DNA from: 13-2-20CM-66-19 sp036273735
GTDB taxonomy: Bacteria > Pseudomonadota > Gammaproteobacteria > Steroidobacterales > Steroidobacteraceae
DNA: 64,000 nt
NCBI GenBank assembly: GCA_036273735.1
Contig: DASUHA010000106.1
Location: 48,058-112,057, forward strand
Direction: 5' to 3'
Below are positions 50,343 through 60,827 of the stretch, one piece after another (the stretch's first letter is position 1; every line of letters starts with the position of its first letter). The notes under the pieces were generated by a model, which saw only the letters and a list, made by a program, of their open reading frames with translations, had not been told where the DNA came from and did not search any database. The position numbers were made by a program, and so were the translations under genes.

Positions 50343-50543
50343 GATCGGCCAAAAGGTCGCTCTGCCGCGCACCTGAAAGATAGAATTTTGTTGTAAATCA
50401 AATGATTACGTATGCCGACAATCGGCCAATAAATCGGCCAGCAGCCCAGTGAAAAGATCGGCCAAAAGATCGGCCAAAATAAGATAAATATTGATATAAT
50501 ATTTGTCTTTTCATAATGTTACGAGACTAAGTGATCGGCCAAA
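50343..50543 (+). repeat. phased ATCGGCCA repeat array upstream of fic
   Basis: Six direct copies of ATCGGCCA(A), five in the same GATCGGCCAAA(A)-like context: starting with the A at 50344, 50421, 50433, 50457, 50469 and 50534. The central four are spaced 12, 24 and 12 bp; two (50456-50467 and 50468-50479) are exact 12-bp tandem copies. The last lies in the start-codon region of fic. The array sits in an A+T-rich 188-bp island quite unlike its surroundings. It looks like a set of direct-repeat binding sites on one face of the helix; the likely ligand is a DNA-binding protein, possibly Fic itself. Confidence 0.85.
50492..50500 (+). promoter_or_regulatory. extended -10 promoter of fic
   Basis: TGATATAAT, a perfect TGn-TATAAT extended -10. 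The position of a -35 box is occupied by the last of the 12-bp tandem repeats (50468-50479), so anything bound there would compete with or recruit RNA polymerase. Predicted transcript start ~50507, giving a ~25-35 nt leader. Confidence 0.6.
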
Positions 50544-51739
50544 TGGATGCGATCGAGTCCGTTCAGCGCATAGAGCCCGCCCGCCTGGAAGAGCCGGGGG
50601 AGGGGATTGCCGACCTCGTCGCCGAATTGTCGGCTGCCAGTGCAGAGCTGGGTAATACGCTCCATCCGCTCACGGCGGCCAATCTGGCCGACCTCGTGCG
50701 CATCATGAACGCCTACTACAGCAATCTGATCGAGGGTCATAACACGCGCCCCAGAGACATCGAGCGCGCACTTGCCGGTAACCTCGACGAAGACGCCGCC
50801 CGGAGGAATCTACAGCTCGAGGCCGCAGCACATGTGCGCGTCCAGTCCGAAGTAGACCGAATGGCAGCCGACGGCCGCTTGACCGAGCCGGCATCGGTGG
50901 ACTTCATATTGTGGTTACACCGGGAGTTCTATCGCGACGCGCCCGAAGAGATGCTGCGCGTGCGCGGCGGAGGAGGTGATCTGATCATGGCGCCCGGCGA
51001 ATGGCGTTCGACCCCGGCGCAGGACGTGGCGGTTGGTCGTCATCTCCCGCCTTCCAGCATGCGTGTTGCCGAATTCATGAGATATTTCGCCGAACGGTAT
51101 GCGTTCTCACGCCTCGGTAAGTCGGGCCGCATCATTGCCATGGCCGCGGCGCACCATCGCCTGAACTACATACACCCGTTCCCTGATGGGAATGGCCGCG
51201 TCAGTCGCCTGATGAGTCACGCGATGGGGCACGTCGCTGGTATCGGCGCCCATGGCCTTTGGTCGATCTCGCGCGGTCTTGCTCGAGGACTGGAAAGTCG
51301 TAGCGACTACAAAAGCATGATGGATCGCGCGGACACTCCGCGGCAAGGGGATCTCGATGGCCGCGGCAATCTTTCCCAGCGTGCCCTCACCGACTTCGTT
51401 CGCTGGTTCCTGCAGGTCGCGTTGGATCAAGTGCAATTCATGAAAAGCCTCTTTGACCTCGATACGCTGACGCAGCGACTGCGTCGCTTCGTTGAGCGCA
51501 GCGATAACCTGAGACCTGAAGCCGCTCACCTGTTGGAAGAGGCATTGATCCGGGGTGAATTCCAGCGCGGCGAAATCGGTCGCATTACGGGTTTGCCTCA
51601 GCGCACCGCGCGCCGAGTCCTCAACGAGCTGACTGTCGTGGGTCTGCTCAGCTCCGACACCCCGAAGGGTGCCGTAACCCTGCGATTTCCCGTCGAGACG
51701 CTGGATGCGCTATTCCCGAGACTCTTCCCGGAGACCTGA
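50531..51739 (+). CDS. Fic-domain AMPylase-type protein, class II (self-inhibited), with C-terminal winged helix
   Basis: 402 aa from GTG 50531 (ATG 50543 also possible; neither has a ribosome site). Inhibitory-helix motif S64-x3-E68-G69 in AYYSNLIEGHNT, before the Fic core (class II arrangement). Active site HPFPDGNGRVSR at 215-226 with catalytic His215, matching HPFx[D/E]GNGR. N-terminal helical DUF4172/Fic_N-like region 20-110; C-terminal ~330-402 (EFQRGEIGRITGLPQRTARRVL) is a winged-helix DNA-binding-like module. Expected activity: transfer of AMP to a protein hydroxyl, held in check until the Glu finger is released. No separate antitoxin gene is present. The upstream repeats suggest autoregulation through the winged helix. 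Confidence 0.9.
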   Translation: MIGQMDAIESVQRIEPARLEEPGEGIADLVAELSAASAELGNTLHPLTAANLADLVRIMNAYYSNLIEGHNTRPRDIERALAGNLDEDAARRNLQLEAAAHVRVQSEVDRMAADGRLTEPASVDFILWLHREFYRDAPEEMLRVRGGGGDLIMAPGEWRSTPAQDVAVGRHLPPSSMRVAEFMRYFAERYAFSRLGKSGRIIAMAAAHHRLNYIHPFPDGNGRVSRLMSHAMGHVAGIGAHGLWSISRGLARGLESRSDYKSMMDRADTPRQGDLDGRGNLSQRALTDFVRWFLQVALDQVQFMKSLFDLDTLTQRLRRFVERSDNLRPEAAHLLEEALIRGEFQRGEIGRITGLPQRTARRVLNELTVVGLLSSDTPKGAVTLRFPVETLDALFPRLFPET

Positions 51740-51800
51740 GGCACATCGCCCCCCATTCGGGTATTCTCGCGATGCCACTTCGAAGAGTTTGCGTACGGCC

Positions 51801-52502
51801 ATGAACAAAGTACGAGCGAGCGCAGCAGAGGCGCTGCATGGGATCCGCGACGGCGCCAGCATAGCCGCCGGCGGGTTCGGGTTGTGCGGCATCCCGGAGC
51901 TGTGCATCCAGGCGCTGCGCGAGATCGGCGTGCGCAATCTGACCATAACGTCGAACAACTGCGGCGTCGATGATTTCGGCCTGGGGTTGCTGCTCGCCAA
52001 CCGGCAGATCCGTAAGATGATTTCCAGCTACGTGGGCGAGAACAAGCAGTTCGAGCGGCAGCTCATGGCGGGCGAGATCGAGGTCGAGCTGGTTCCGCAA
52101 GGGACCTTGGCGGAGCGGCTGCGCGCCGGGGGCGCTGGCATTCCAGGCTTCTACACCGCGACGGGAGTCGGCACGGTGGTTGCGGAGAAGAAGGAAGTGC
52201 GCGAGTTCGATGGCCGCTCATATCTACTCGAGCGCGGGATCCGCACGGATTGGGCCATCGTCAAGGCGTGGCGCGGCGACCGCTTGGGCAACCTGCAGTA
52301 CCGTCTGACGGCGCGCAACTTCAATCCTTTGTGCGCGATGGCAGGCCGCATCACCGTGGCGGAAGTCGAAGAGCTGGTCGAAGTTGGCGCGATCGCGCCC
52401 GAACAGGTCGATACTCCCGGAATCTTCGTGCAGCACGTCGTGGTCGGCAAACACGAAAAGCGTATCGAGCGTCGCACCACGCGACCCAACATCGTGGGCT
52501 GA
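51801..52502 (+). CDS. scoA: 3-oxoacid (succinyl-CoA:acetoacetate) CoA-transferase subunit A
   Basis: 233 aa. Family I CoA-transferase alpha subunit: IRDGASIAAGGFGLCGIPELCI, TSNNCGVDDFGLGLLLANRQI, MISSYVGENKQFERQ, VELVPQGTLAERLRAGGAGI, FYTATGVGT. It pairs with ScoB to move CoA from succinyl-CoA to acetoacetate. The start is ATG 51801 where homology begins. There is no good ribosome site, but a 10-codon mini-ORF from ATG 51772 ends in a TGA that overlaps this ATG, so coupling is possible. It is followed by scoB after 16 nt. Confidence 0.94.
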   Translation: MNKVRASAAEALHGIRDGASIAAGGFGLCGIPELCIQALREIGVRNLTITSNNCGVDDFGLGLLLANRQIRKMISSYVGENKQFERQLMAGEIEVELVPQGTLAERLRAGGAGIPGFYTATGVGTVVAEKKEVREFDGRSYLLERGIRTDWAIVKAWRGDRLGNLQYRLTARNFNPLCAMAGRITVAEVEELVEVGAIAPEQVDTPGIFVQHVVVGKHEKRIERRTTRPNIVG

Positions 52503-52518
52503 TCGGAGGACGACTGAC

Positions 52519-53175
<657 letters not shown>

Positions 53176-53282
53176 AGCGGCCGGCCAACGACGCCTGCCG
53201 GGATGGCTCGCCGCCATGGGCGACCGGCGGTATGGCCCTGACCACGGCCGGTCTGACACGCCCCTGGCGCGCCGTTCCGCTA

Positions 53283-54401
53283 CTACGGCCGGTGCTGGCG
53301 GGCGAGATATTCCTCGCTCTGCATCTCGGTGAGCCGGCTTGCGGTCCGTTGGAATTCGAGGCACAGGCGGTCGCCACGATAGAGCTCGGCTGGAGGCACT
53401 GCAGCGGAGATCACGAGCTTCACGCAGCGGTCATAGAGTTCATCGATCAGAGCGATGAAGCGGCGCGCCTCGTCCTCCCGCAATGGATCGAACGTGGGAA
53501 CCTCAGAGACCACGACGGATTGGTAGTTGCGCGCGATTTCGATGTAATCATCCTGGCTGCGCGGGCCGGCGCAGATCGCCTCGAAATCGAACCAGACGGC
53601 GCTCTCGCTCTGGCGCATCACGGGTATCGGCCGGCCTTCGATTTCCACGGTACCGTCAGACGCATCAGCGTGGTCCGATAGCTCGGAGAAGAGCGTGCGC
53701 AGTCTCGCGGTCGTGTTGGGGTCCCTGGATGGCAGGTACGTGCCGGCCCGCGTGAGCTGGCGCAGGCGATAATCGCGTTTGCCTTCGATCGCGAGCACGT
53801 CCACATTCTTTTTGATGAGCTTGATTGCCGGCACAAAGCGCTGGCGCTGCAGGCCGTTGCGGTACAGGTCATCCGGCGCGATGTTGGAGGTGGCGACCAG
53901 GGTGATACCCCGCCGAAAGAGGCCGCCGAAGAGCCTGGACAGGATCATGGCATCGGCGATGTCGGTGACGAAGAGCTCATCGAAGCAGAGCACGCGCACT
54001 TCGGCGGCCAGGCGATCGGCCACCGTCTCGAGCGGCGATTCGAGCTCCCTCAAGCCCTTCAGCTCGGCGTGGACATCGTGCATGAAGCGATGGAAATGAC
54101 GGCGGCGGCGCTCCGGGAACGGCAGACTGTTGAAAAAGAGATCCATGAGCCAGGTCTTGCCGCGCCCCACCGGGCCCCAAAGGTACAAGCCGCGCTCGGG
54201 GGTCTGCGCGCTTCGCCGTCCAACGGCGCGCAGCAGGCGTCCGCCCAGGGACGCCTGGGATTCATGGGCAACGATCAGTCGCGAGCGCAGCTCCTCCAGC
54301 CGGGTCACCGCGGCAAGCTGTGCCGGATCTGCGCGGAAGCCGCGCTCGGCGATCTGATGCCCGTAGATCTCGCGCAGCGTCCCCGTGCCCACGTCATTCA
54401 T
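53283..54401 (-). CDS. zapE: cell-division ATPase ZapE (AFG1/LACE1 family)
   Basis: 372 aa AFG1-like P-loop ATPase. Walker A GPVGRGKT at 76-83, Walker B VLCFDE at 137-142, FHRFMHDVHAEL, ITLVATSNIAPDDLY, LQRQRFVPAIKLI and YRGDRLCLEFQRTASRLTEM. In E. coli it modulates Z-ring stability during division under low oxygen; mitochondrial homologues handle respiratory-chain proteins. It starts 6 nt after the aacS stop and is therefore the last gene of the acyl-CoA operon, a location more likely due to transcriptional convenience than function. Confidence 0.94.
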   Translation of the reverse strand: MNDVGTGTLREIYGHQIAERGFRADPAQLAAVTRLEELRSRLIVAHESQASLGGRLLRAVGRRSAQTPERGLYLWGPVGRGKTWLMDLFFNSLPFPERRRRHFHRFMHDVHAELKGLRELESPLETVADRLAAEVRVLCFDELFVTDIADAMILSRLFGGLFRRGITLVATSNIAPDDLYRNGLQRQRFVPAIKLIKKNVDVLAIEGKRDYRLRQLTRAGTYLPSRDPNTTARLRTLFSELSDHADASDGTVEIEGRPIPVMRQSESAVWFDFEAICAGPRSQDDYIEIARNYQSVVVSEVPTFDPLREDEARRFIALIDELYDRCVKLVISAAVPPAELYRGDRLCLEFQRTASRLTEMQSEEYLARQHRP

Positions 54402-54407
54402 CTGGCA

Positions 54408-56366
<1,959 letters not shown>

Positions 56367-56376
56367 GGAGCTCTTG

Positions 56377-58005
56377 CTACAAGGACTGGTAGTTCGGCCC
56401 GGAGCCGCCCTCCGGAGGCGTCCAGTTGATGATCTCGTACGGATCCTTGATGTCGCAAGCCTTGCAATGCACGCAGTTGGCGGCGTTGATCTGCAGCCGC
56501 TTGCCGCCCGCGCCGTCATCGACCATCTCGTAGACATTCGCCGGGCAGAAGCGTTGGCAGGGGTTGCCGAATTCCTTGGCGCAACGGTCGATGCAGATGC
56601 TGGTGTCGAGCACCTTCAGGTGCGCCGGTTGACTCTCATCATGGCTGGTCGAGGCGAAGAACACCGATGCCAGACGGTCACGCGGCGGTAGCGTACGCTC
56701 CACCCAGGCGCGGTCGGGGGTTTCGTACTGGCTCAATTTCTCGAGGCGCGCATGATCCGCCACCCTATTGGCGAGTGTCCACGGCGTCCGTCCGCCCGTC
56801 AGGGACTCGATGCCGGCGTTGGCGATCCCGAACCAGAGTCCGCGCTTGAACCCGGGTTTGAAGTTGCGCACGGCGCGCAGCTCGCGGCCGCCCGGAGAGG
56901 CGCGCCAGCGGGCGTCGAAGCCCGTGGAGCTGCCGGTTTCAGCCAGGTGCTCGGCGGCCAGCATCCCGGAGCGGATCGCCTGGTGCACCCCCTTGATCTT
57001 GGGCACATTGACGCCGCCGCCGGCATCCCCGATGAGCATCGCGCCTGGCATCTCGAGCCGCGGAATGGCCTGCCAGCCGCCCGCGGCGATGGTGCGCGCT
57101 CCGGCCGCCAGGATCTCTCCGCCCTCGAGCAGAGGTTTGACCTGCGGATGGTGCTTGAACTGTTGGAACGCCTCGAAGGGCATGAGGCGCGGGTCCTCGT
57201 AATCGAGCCCGACCACGAAACCAACGTAGATGCGATTCTTGTCGAGGTGATAGATGAAGCTGCCGCCGTAGGTGCGCGAGTCGAGCGGCCAGCCGAGCGT
57301 GTGTTGGACGAGGCCGGGCTGCACCCGACCGTCCGGCAACTGCCACAGCTCCTTCATGCCGAGCCCGTAGGACTGCGGGCTCGAGCGGGCATCGAGGCTG
57401 AAGCGGCGGATGAGCTGCTTGGCGAGGCTCCCACGGGCGCCTTCCGCGACCACGGTGGTGCGCGCACGCACTTCGGCGCCCGGGGTGAAGTTGGGGCCGG
57501 GCTTGCCGTCCTTGTCGAGGCCCATGTCACCGAGCTGCACGCCTGCGACCGCCCCTTCCGCGGCAACGAGCGGCGCCGCTGCGGCGAAGCCCGGGAAGAC
57601 ATCGACGCCGAGAGACTCGGCCTTCTGCGCGAGCCAGGGTGTCAGCAGCCCGAGGGAAATGATGAAGTTGCCGCGATTGTGCAGTTGCGGTGGCAACGGC
57701 AGCTTCATGCTGCCCTTGGCGGTGAGCAATCGGAATTCGTCCCGCACCGCCGGGACGCAGATCTCAGGCGGCGAGTCGCGCCATTCCGGCGCGAGCGCAT
57801 CCAGCGGCCCGGGCTCGATCACCGCGCCCGACAGGGCGTGCGCTCCCACGGCAGCGGCCTTCTCCAGCACGCAGACGTTGAGGTCGTGCTGTAACTGCTT
57901 CAGCCGGATGGCGCACGCCAGCCCTGCAGGCCCGGCGCCCACGATCACGACGTCATACTCCATGACGTCGCGTTGGATGCTCTGCTCCGGCGCCGAGGCG
58001 TTCAT
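56377..58005 (-). CDS. electron-transfer flavoprotein-ubiquinone oxidoreductase
   Basis: 542 aa monotopic membrane flavo-iron-sulfur protein passing electrons from reduced ETF to ubiquinone. FAD loop YDVVIVGAGPAGLACAIRL at 17-35, VGAHALSGAVIEP, LGMKELWQLP, IYHLDKNRIYVGFVVGLDY, GAMLIGDAGGGVNVPKIKG and a C-terminal [4Fe-4S] domain with CIDRCAKEFGNPCQRFCP and NCVHCKACDIKDPYEIINW. The length is typical. It lies 2 nt downstream of the SDR gene and 10 nt upstream of aacS. It could serve acyl-CoA dehydrogenases and the D-2-hydroxyacid dehydrogenase at 13747. Confidence 0.95.
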   Translation of the reverse strand: MNASAPEQSIQRDVMEYDVVIVGAGPAGLACAIRLKQLQHDLNVCVLEKAAAVGAHALSGAVIEPGPLDALAPEWRDSPPEICVPAVRDEFRLLTAKGSMKLPLPPQLHNRGNFIISLGLLTPWLAQKAESLGVDVFPGFAAAAPLVAAEGAVAGVQLGDMGLDKDGKPGPNFTPGAEVRARTTVVAEGARGSLAKQLIRRFSLDARSSPQSYGLGMKELWQLPDGRVQPGLVQHTLGWPLDSRTYGGSFIYHLDKNRIYVGFVVGLDYEDPRLMPFEAFQQFKHHPQVKPLLEGGEILAAGARTIAAGGWQAIPRLEMPGAMLIGDAGGGVNVPKIKGVHQAIRSGMLAAEHLAETGSSTGFDARWRASPGGRELRAVRNFKPGFKRGLWFGIANAGIESLTGGRTPWTLANRVADHARLEKLSQYETPDRAWVERTLPPRDRLASVFFASTSHDESQPAHLKVLDTSICIDRCAKEFGNPCQRFCPANVYEMVDDGAGGKRLQINAANCVHCKACDIKDPYEIINWTPPEGGSGPNYQSL

Positions 58006-58007
58006 CG

Positions 58008-58775
58008 TCAGGTGGGCTGCATGCGGACGGCGCCATCGAGCCGGACGGTCTCACCGTTCAGCATCGGAATCTCGAAGGCGGCGACGACCAGTTGCGCGAA
58101 CTCCTCGGGTTTGCCGAGGCGCTTGGGGAAGGGGATCTGGTTGGCGAGGGAAGCCTGCAGCTCCGCGCTCATGGAGTCGACCATCGGCGTGTAAAAGATG
58201 CCCGGAGCAATCGACACGCAGCGGATGCCGAATCTCGAAAGCTCCCGCGCGATCGGCAGCGTCATGCCGGCAACCGCTGCCTTGGTTGCGGCGTAGGCCG
58301 CCTGGCCGATCTGACCCTCGAAGGCGGCCACTGAGGAAGTATGTATCAGGAGGCCGCGCTCGCCGTCCTCTGCCGGAGTGTTCTGCTGCATCAGCGCTGC
58401 TGCAGCCTTGTCGCACAGGAACGTGCCGATCAGATTGATGTGCACGACTTTGGTGAAGAACTCACCCGCCATCGGGCCGCTTTTCCCCAATACACGGCCG
58501 GCACCGATCACCCCGGCGCAGTTGACCAGCAGATTGATGCCGCCCATCCGGCCCTGCGCGGCCTCCATGGCGGAGTTGACCTCGGCCTCGGAGGTGACAT
58601 CGCAACGGATGAAGGTGGCGTTGCCGCCGAGATCGGCGGCGGCGGCCCGGCCGGGGCCGTCCTGTACATCGAGCATCACGACTTTGCCGCCCAGCGCGAC
58701 GATGCGCCGCGCGACTGCGTTGCCGAGTCCCGAGGCACCGCCTGTGACGACGGCACGGGCGTCTTGGATCTTCAT
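58008..58775 (-). CDS. short-chain dehydrogenase, 3-hydroxyacyl-CoA dehydrogenase type 2-like
   Basis: 255 aa SDR: cofactor loop VVTGGASGLGNAVARRI, NLLVNCAGVIGAGRVLGKSG, catalytic Ser in LIHTSSVAAFEGQIGQ and YAATKAAVAGM (Tyr-x3-Lys), then SIAPGIFYTPM. The overall sequence resembles HSD17B10/HADH2, the type-2 hydroxyacyl-CoA dehydrogenase of branched short-chain (isoleucine-type) acyl-CoA oxidation. NAD is the likely cofactor. Located between the thiolase (26-bp gap) and ETF-QO (2-bp gap), so it probably performs the beta-hydroxyacyl-CoA oxidation before thiolysis. Confidence 0.9.
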   Translation of the reverse strand: MKIQDARAVVTGGASGLGNAVARRIVALGGKVVMLDVQDGPGRAAAADLGGNATFIRCDVTSEAEVNSAMEAAQGRMGGINLLVNCAGVIGAGRVLGKSGPMAGEFFTKVVHINLIGTFLCDKAAAALMQQNTPAEDGERGLLIHTSSVAAFEGQIGQAAYAATKAAVAGMTLPIARELSRFGIRCVSIAPGIFYTPMVDSMSAELQASLANQIPFPKRLGKPEEFAQLVVAAFEIPMLNGETVRLDGAVRMQPT

Positions 58776-58801
58776 TGTCTCCCCTTGGTGAGGGTCGAAG
58801 T

Positions 58802-59986
58802 CTACCCGATCAGCTCGACCGCGACCGCCACTGCCTCGCCGCCGCCGATGCAGAGGGAGGCGATGCCTCGCCGGCCGCCCCGGCGGCGCAAGGCGTGAAT
58901 CAGCGTCGTCAGGATGCGTGCGCCGGTAGCGCCGATCGGGTGGCCGAGGGCACAGGCGCCGCCATTGACATTGACGCGTGCGTGGTCGATGTCGAGGTCA
59001 TGCATCGCGGCCATGGTAACGGTCGCGAACGCCTCGTTGACCTCATAGAGATCGGCATCGTGCGGCTTCCATCCGAGCTGGGCGAGTACCTTGCGAATGG
59101 CTCCCACGGGCGCGGTGGTGAACCACTCCGGCTCCTGCGCATGGCTGGCCTGCGCCAGGATGCGCGCCACCGGCTTCAGCCCGCGGGCGGCGGCGGTCGC
59201 CGCGCTTGCAATCACGAGTGCGGCGGCACCGTCGGAGATCGAAGAGGAGCTGGCCGCGGTCACGGTGCCATCCTTGCCGAAGGCAGGTCGAAGTGCGGAG
59301 ATCCGGCTGATGTCGCAGGTGCCCGGAGTCTCGTCACGGGCGATGACCGTCTCGCCCTTGCGGCCCTTGACCGTGACCGGCGTGATCTCGCCATCGAACT
59401 CACCGGAGTCCACCGCCCGCAGGGCCCGGCGCACCGATTCCGCGGCGAAGGCGTCCTGAGCCTCGCGGCTGAAGCGGTACTTGCTCGCGGTCGCATCGGC
59501 GAAACAGCCCATGAGCTTGCCGTCGAACGGGCTCTGCAGGCCATCGTAGAACATGTGATCGAGCACCTCCCCATGACCCATGCGATAGCCGCTGCGCGCC
59601 TTGGGCAGGAGATAAGGCGCGTTGGTCATCGACTCGAGGCCGCCGGCGAGCACGAGGTCGGCGTTGCCGGCCCGGATCTGATCCGCGGCCATCATCACGG
59701 CCTTCAGTCCCGAGCCGCACATCTTGTTGATGGTGGTCGCGGGCGTGGCGAGCGGAATGCCGGCACCGATGGCCGCCTGGCGGGCGGGCGCCTGCCCGAG
59801 TCCGGCCGGCAGTACGCAACCGAAGAGCACTTCCTGCACGTCGGCCGCGGCAATGCCGGCGGCCTCGATTGCGCCCCGGGCGGCGGCGGCGCCGAGCTGC
59901 GGCGCGGTTACCGGTGCGAGGGCGCCCTGGAACGCGCCGATCGGGGTGCGCCGGGCCGAGACGATGAAGACTTCGGTTTGCGACAT
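58802..59986 (-). CDS. acetyl-CoA C-acyltransferase (thiolase)
   Basis: 394 aa thiolase. Active-site Cys in TTINKMCGSGLKAVM, His in NVNGGACALGHPIGATG, second Cys in GIASLCIGGGEAVA, with VNEAFATVTMAA and FIVSARRTPIGAFQGALAP. The length fits biosynthetic/degradative acetoacetyl-CoA thiolases. The start is ATG 59986 with GAGG 7 nt upstream. It lies within the end of the tetR gene (79-bp overlap), so tetR and thl are one transcript. It cleaves acetoacetyl-CoA or 2-methylacetoacetyl-CoA to acetyl-/propionyl-CoA. Confidence 0.95.
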   Translation of the reverse strand: MSQTEVFIVSARRTPIGAFQGALAPVTAPQLGAAAARGAIEAAGIAAADVQEVLFGCVLPAGLGQAPARQAAIGAGIPLATPATTINKMCGSGLKAVMMAADQIRAGNADLVLAGGLESMTNAPYLLPKARSGYRMGHGEVLDHMFYDGLQSPFDGKLMGCFADATASKYRFSREAQDAFAAESVRRALRAVDSGEFDGEITPVTVKGRKGETVIARDETPGTCDISRISALRPAFGKDGTVTAASSSSISDGAAALVIASAATAAARGLKPVARILAQASHAQEPEWFTTAPVGAIRKVLAQLGWKPHDADLYEVNEAFATVTMAAMHDLDIDHARVNVNGGACALGHPIGATGARILTTLIHALRRRGGRRGIASLCIGGGEAVAVAVELIG

Positions 59987-60687
59987 GTTGGATCCTCTTT
60001 GGAAGCCTCTGGGCGGGGCTCGAGTCCGCTCTCGAACACCGCGATGAATGCCTCGGCGATCTGCGCCCCGTTCATCGACTGACTCTGCCGGTACCAGTGA
60101 GCGATCCAATTGAGCGCTCCGGCGAGCGCAAAGGCGGTCATCTTCGGATCGCAGGGATGAATCGAGCCGTCCTGGATGCCCTCGCGCAGCAGCCGGCGGA
60201 TGCCCTGATCGATCTCGGACTTCATCGCTTTGATGTGGGCGCTCATGTCGGGCGACAGGTCCTGGTCCTCCGCGCGCACCATGCACCAGCCGAATTCCGA
60301 GGCGACGGCCTCGCCGTAGTGGCGCAGTACCGCCCGCAGCCGCTCGCGGGCCGGCGCCTCGAGCGCTCGCACCTCGCGGAAGGCGGCGCGGATGCTTTCG
60401 ATGCCGGCAACGAAGCACTCGAACAGGAGCTGCTCCTTGTTGCTGACATAGTAGTAGACGGTGGGCTTGGTCACCTCGAGCGCCGCGGCGATGTCATCGA
60501 GTGAGGTGTTGTGATAGCCCTTGCGGTTGAAGGCATGCGCGGCCGCGCGGATGACGGCATCGCGCTTGACCTCGCGGTCGCGCAGGCGCTCGCGGCTGTC
60601 CCGCCACGGAGACGGTGGCGGAAGATCGCGCGCGGCCGCCGGCGAGGGCGCCTGCGGCGAGCCTGATTTGGGGCGATTGCTCGGCAT
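59908..60687 (-). CDS. TetR/AcrR-family repressor heading the acyl-CoA operon
   Basis: 259 aa. Pro/Ser-rich, probably disordered N-terminus (~35 residues), then the TetR helix-turn-helix: KRDAVIRAAAHAFNRKGYHN, TSLDDIAAALEVTKPTVYYYVSNKEQLLFECF; ligand domain ~100-225 with MNGAQIAEAFIAVFESGL; a basic C-terminal tail that overlaps the thiolase start by 79 bp. The HTH resembles TetR repressors of fatty-acid or branched-chain acyl-CoA catabolism; the effector is unknown. The start is ATG 60687, with only a weak ribosome site. It is first in its operon (autoregulation likely) and divergent from icmF. Confidence 0.88.
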   Translation of the reverse strand: MPSNRPKSGSPQAPSPAAARDLPPPSPWRDSRERLRDREVKRDAVIRAAAHAFNRKGYHNTSLDDIAAALEVTKPTVYYYVSNKEQLLFECFVAGIESIRAAFREVRALEAPARERLRAVLRHYGEAVASEFGWCMVRAEDQDLSPDMSAHIKAMKSEIDQGIRRLLREGIQDGSIHPCDPKMTAFALAGALNWIAHWYRQSQSMNGAQIAEAFIAVFESGLEPRPEASKEDPTCRKPKSSSSRPGAPRSARSRAPSHR

Positions 60688-60718
60688 CTCGGTCCGATCG
60701 GGAGGTTCGTGCGGCGGT

Positions 60719-60791
60719 AGTATAGCGTGGTTTGACCGCGGGCCGGCCATGCACCATACTCGCCGGTAGCCATCCTACCGGCGCGTAAAGT
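60719..60791. promoter_or_regulatory. tetR/icmF divergent promoter region with palindrome
   Basis: The minus-strand -10 TATACT (complement of 60719-60724) serves tetR; the plus-strand TAAAGT (60786-60791) is a candidate -10 for icmF. Between them is a perfect 8-bp inverted repeat GCCGGTAG (60762-60769) / CTACCGGC (60775-60782) with loop CCATC, covering the icmF -35 region. It is the best candidate operator for the TetR protein. Confidence 0.5.
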
Positions 60792-60827
60792 ATTCCCTCC
60801 GCCGCGAGCTTGCAAGCGAGCATCCCC

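Noticed and set aside
50343..50543. ATCGGCCA repeats considered as CRISPR or a plasmid/phage origin
   Set aside because: Repeats are 8-12 bp with no spacer structure, and there is no replication initiator nearby; location around the fic promoter fits operators better.
50531..51739. Fic toxin of a two-gene toxin-antitoxin module
   Set aside because: No small antitoxin ORF precedes or follows; the inhibitory motif is inside the protein, making it class II.
53176..53282. Intergenic region between scoB and zapE examined for the dispersed hairpin repeat or a terminator
   Set aside because: It has GC-rich inverted pieces but neither the CNGGA-loop hairpin nor the GCCGAGCA end, and no T-run.
58802..60418. 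A possible TetR-thiolase fusion (538 codons in the thiolase frame)
   Set aside because: The upstream part is the tetR gene read out of frame; the TetR HTH is in a different frame, and the thiolase has its own ATG with GAGG upstream.
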